This document shows positions 4,536 through 5,777 of a DNA stretch of 5,777 nt, one piece after another. Below the pieces are notes generated by a model, which worked only from the letters and a program-made list of their open reading frames with translations, was not told the DNA's origin and searched no databases. The translations under genes and the position numbers were made by a program. This DNA is from an uncultured Kineosporia sp. (GTDB lineage: Bacteria; Actinomycetota; Actinomycetes; Actinomycetales; Kineosporiaceae). Numbering within the stretch: the first letter of the stretch is position 1; every line of letters begins with the position of its first letter. The DNA is taken from positions 1 to 5,777 of the forward strand of contig CALMAR010000508.1 of assembly GCA_937859855.1 (NCBI GenBank), written 5' to 3'.

Positions 4536-5777
4536 GTGAGCACCGCTCTGCTGGACCTGGCCGACCTGGAGATCGACGGCGATAAGGCCACCGCCCACCT
4601 CACACCGGCCACCACCAAGGTCAGCATGATCGAGACGATCAGCGGTGCCTCGACGATCCAGATCGACGTCCAGGACACCGACCGGCGGCTGCTGCGCTCC
4701 CCGATCACCCGGCAGCGCTCCACCGTCGTCCTCGACGGCGCCGGGTTCGAGCTCGCCGGAATCCGCAAGACCGGCGGCGGCCTGACGTTGACCTGTGAGG
4801 ATGTCGCCGTCGCCGCGCTGCGGAAGGCGGACTCCTACCGCAAAGTCAACCCAGGCCAGATGTCGAGGGCCGCGTTCGTCACTGACCTGGTCAAGCGGGA
4901 CACCCACTGGGTCCGAGTCAGGACCGTCCCCGGCCCCGTGGCGAAAGCCGAGCTCGCCCGGGGGAAGCTGAAGACGGCCACCGCGCCCGCCGAGAAGGAA
5001 TCGACGTGGGACGCCGCCACCCGGATCATGGGTGAGATCGGCTGGCGGGTCTTCGCCCGCCGCGGGGAACTCTGGGTTGTCCCAGACTCGTACCTGCTCG
5101 AGCAGGATCCCTACCGCCTGACCGAGCGGACCCCGGGGGTCCAGTCGGGGATCGATTTCGACTGGGACGTCGGGAAACCCGCCGCCACCGCCACGTTCAC
5201 GGTCCTGGCCGGGAAGACCACCCTGCAGGCCGGCTCTGCGGTGCTGATGTCGGACATGGGCCCCGCGAACGGCAAATGGATCGTCGAGCAGATCACCCGA
5301 ACCGCCGGGGTCGAGGTCGCGCAGGTTCAGGTCCTGCGCGCCCAGCCCGTCCTCCCGGAACCGCAGCCCCAGACCGGCGCGGGCGCCGCTGCAGCAGAAG
5401 GGGAACAGGGCTGGACGCCGCTGAACCTGCCCCTGGTCGGCGACCTCGAAGCGCAGGACCTGAACCTCAACGACACCCTCGTCGACCACTTCGTCGAAGT
5501 CGCCCTGGCCCAGGTCGGCAAGAAGTACGTCTGGGGTAAGTCCGGGCCCAATGAGTTCGACTGCTCGGGCCTGGTCGAGTACTGCGCCGGGAAGGTCGGG
5601 CTGAAAGGCATCGAGAAGCCGGTGAAGGAGCTGCTGGCCATCTGCCAGACCCGGGGCAAGGTCATCAGCGTGGGCTCCGCCCAGCGGACCCGCGGCGCGC
5701 TGCTGATGCGGGTCGGGCGCGGCGACACCAACCACGTCGCCATCAGTCTCGGGAATGGGCACACGATGGAAGCGATG
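4536..5777 (+). CDS. Tail hub protein (XkdQ/late control D-like) with C-terminal NlpC/P60 peptidase, 3' end outside window
   Basis: From GTG 4536 the frame stays open for 414 codons to the last base, so the C-terminus is missing. Residues 1 to about 268 resemble XkdQ and gpD/gp27-type hub proteins: repeated beta strands, a Trp-Asp-Ala-Ala-Thr-Arg-Ile-Met helix followed by a Gly-Trp-Arg-Val-Phe strand, and a late 'DMGPANGKWIVEQI' stretch where such proteins reach and define their outer surface. A Pro/Gln/Ala/Gly linker follows (about 270-288). From about 318 an NlpC/P60 domain begins: Tyr-Val-Trp-Gly (331-334), Phe-Asp-Cys-Ser-Gly-Leu with the nucleophile at Cys343, and Asn-His-Val-Ala-Ile with the catalytic His at 400. 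This family cleaves the peptide stems of peptidoglycan. The hub sits at the tail tip, so the domain would open the wall ahead of the tube. The gene starts 31 bases after the LysM gene. The peptidase is certain; the hub part is strongly suggested by position and pattern. Confidence 0.86.
   Translation, partial: MSTALLDLADLEIDGDKATAHLTPATTKVSMIETISGASTIQIDVQDTDRRLLRSPITRQRSTVVLDGAGFELAGIRKTGGGLTLTCEDVAVAALRKADSYRKVNPGQMSRAAFVTDLVKRDTHWVRVRTVPGPVAKAELARGKLKTATAPAEKESTWDAATRIMGEIGWRVFARRGELWVVPDSYLLEQDPYRLTERTPGVQSGIDFDWDVGKPAATATFTVLAGKTTLQAGSAVLMSDMGPANGKWIVEQITRTAGVEVAQVQVLRAQPVLPEPQPQTGAGAAAAEGEQGWTPLNLPLVGDLEAQDLNLNDTLVDHFVEVALAQVGKKYVWGKSGPNEFDCSGLVEYCAGKVGLKGIEKPVKELLAICQTRGKVISVGSAQRTRGALLMRVGRGDTNHVAISLGNGHTMEAM

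Noticed and set aside
3910..4539. + strand 209-residue frame inside the LysM gene and reaching the hub start
   Set aside because: It is Arg/Pro/His-rich out-of-frame translation; the overlapping frame encodes an evident LysM protein.
2981..4768. Long - strand open frame (595 residues)
   Set aside because: It lies antisense to the tape measure, LysM and hub genes, has low-complexity Arg/Ser/Pro/Ala composition, and no recognisable motif. Long antisense frames are common in high-GC DNA.
4491..5762. Long - strand open frame (423 residues) opposite the hub gene
   Set aside because: It is antisense to a gene with clear NlpC/P60 catalytic motifs, and its own sequence is a Gly/Asp/Val/Pro-rich shadow.
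1..5777. Extracellular contractile injection system (eCIS) instead of a phage
   Set aside because: Sheath, tube, LysM and contractile layout are shared with eCIS, but a PhageMin_Tail-type tape measure with a frameshifted assembly chaperone is characteristic of phage tails and PBSX-like tailocins, and no eCIS-specific gene is visible.

Overview
This window is a late-gene segment coding for a contractile phage tail. It most likely comes from a prophage or free phage of a high-GC Gram-positive (actinomycete-like) host. The DNA is very GC-rich with strongly G/C-biased third codon positions, GTG starts are used, and the tail proteins carry peptidoglycan-binding (LysM) and peptidoglycan-cleaving (NlpC/P60) domains, which suits a thick-walled host. 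The exact host cannot be named from the sequence.

Layout, all on the + strand. (1) The C-terminal 214 codons of a tail sheath protein (1-645, start outside the window). (2) A tail tube protein (659-1087). (3) A tail assembly chaperone (1087-1560), with a probable -1 programmed-frameshift extension ending at 1736. (4) A tape measure protein (1740-3836). (5) A LysM baseplate protein of the XkdP type (3833-4504). (6) An XkdQ/late-control-D-like hub protein with a C-terminal NlpC/P60 domain (4536 to beyond the window end). The order sheath, tube, chaperone, tape measure, LysM protein, hub matches the tail operon of the Bacillus PBSX/skin elements (xkdK-M-N-O-P-Q) and related myovirus tails. I see no promoter or terminator; neighbouring genes overlap by 1 or 4 bases or are 3 to 31 bases apart, so this is one polycistronic transcript.

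How the parts work together. The chaperone and its frameshifted longer form coat the tape measure protein during assembly. Tube subunits polymerise around the tape measure, whose length sets tail length. The sheath assembles around the tube and contracts on infection. The LysM protein and the hub belong to the baseplate/tail tip, where the LysM domain can hold peptidoglycan and the NlpC/P60 domain can cut it so the tube can pass.

The most interesting structure is at 1550-1632. A run of six G lies just before the chaperone stop codon. A strong hairpin starts at the stop codon itself, and a 7-base complement between the hairpin loop and sequence about 45 bases downstream could form a pseudoknot. 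I do not see an undescribed biological system here: the segment is a recognisable contractile-tail module with some noteworthy details. Whether it belongs to a complete phage or to a tailocin-like element cannot be decided without the flanks.
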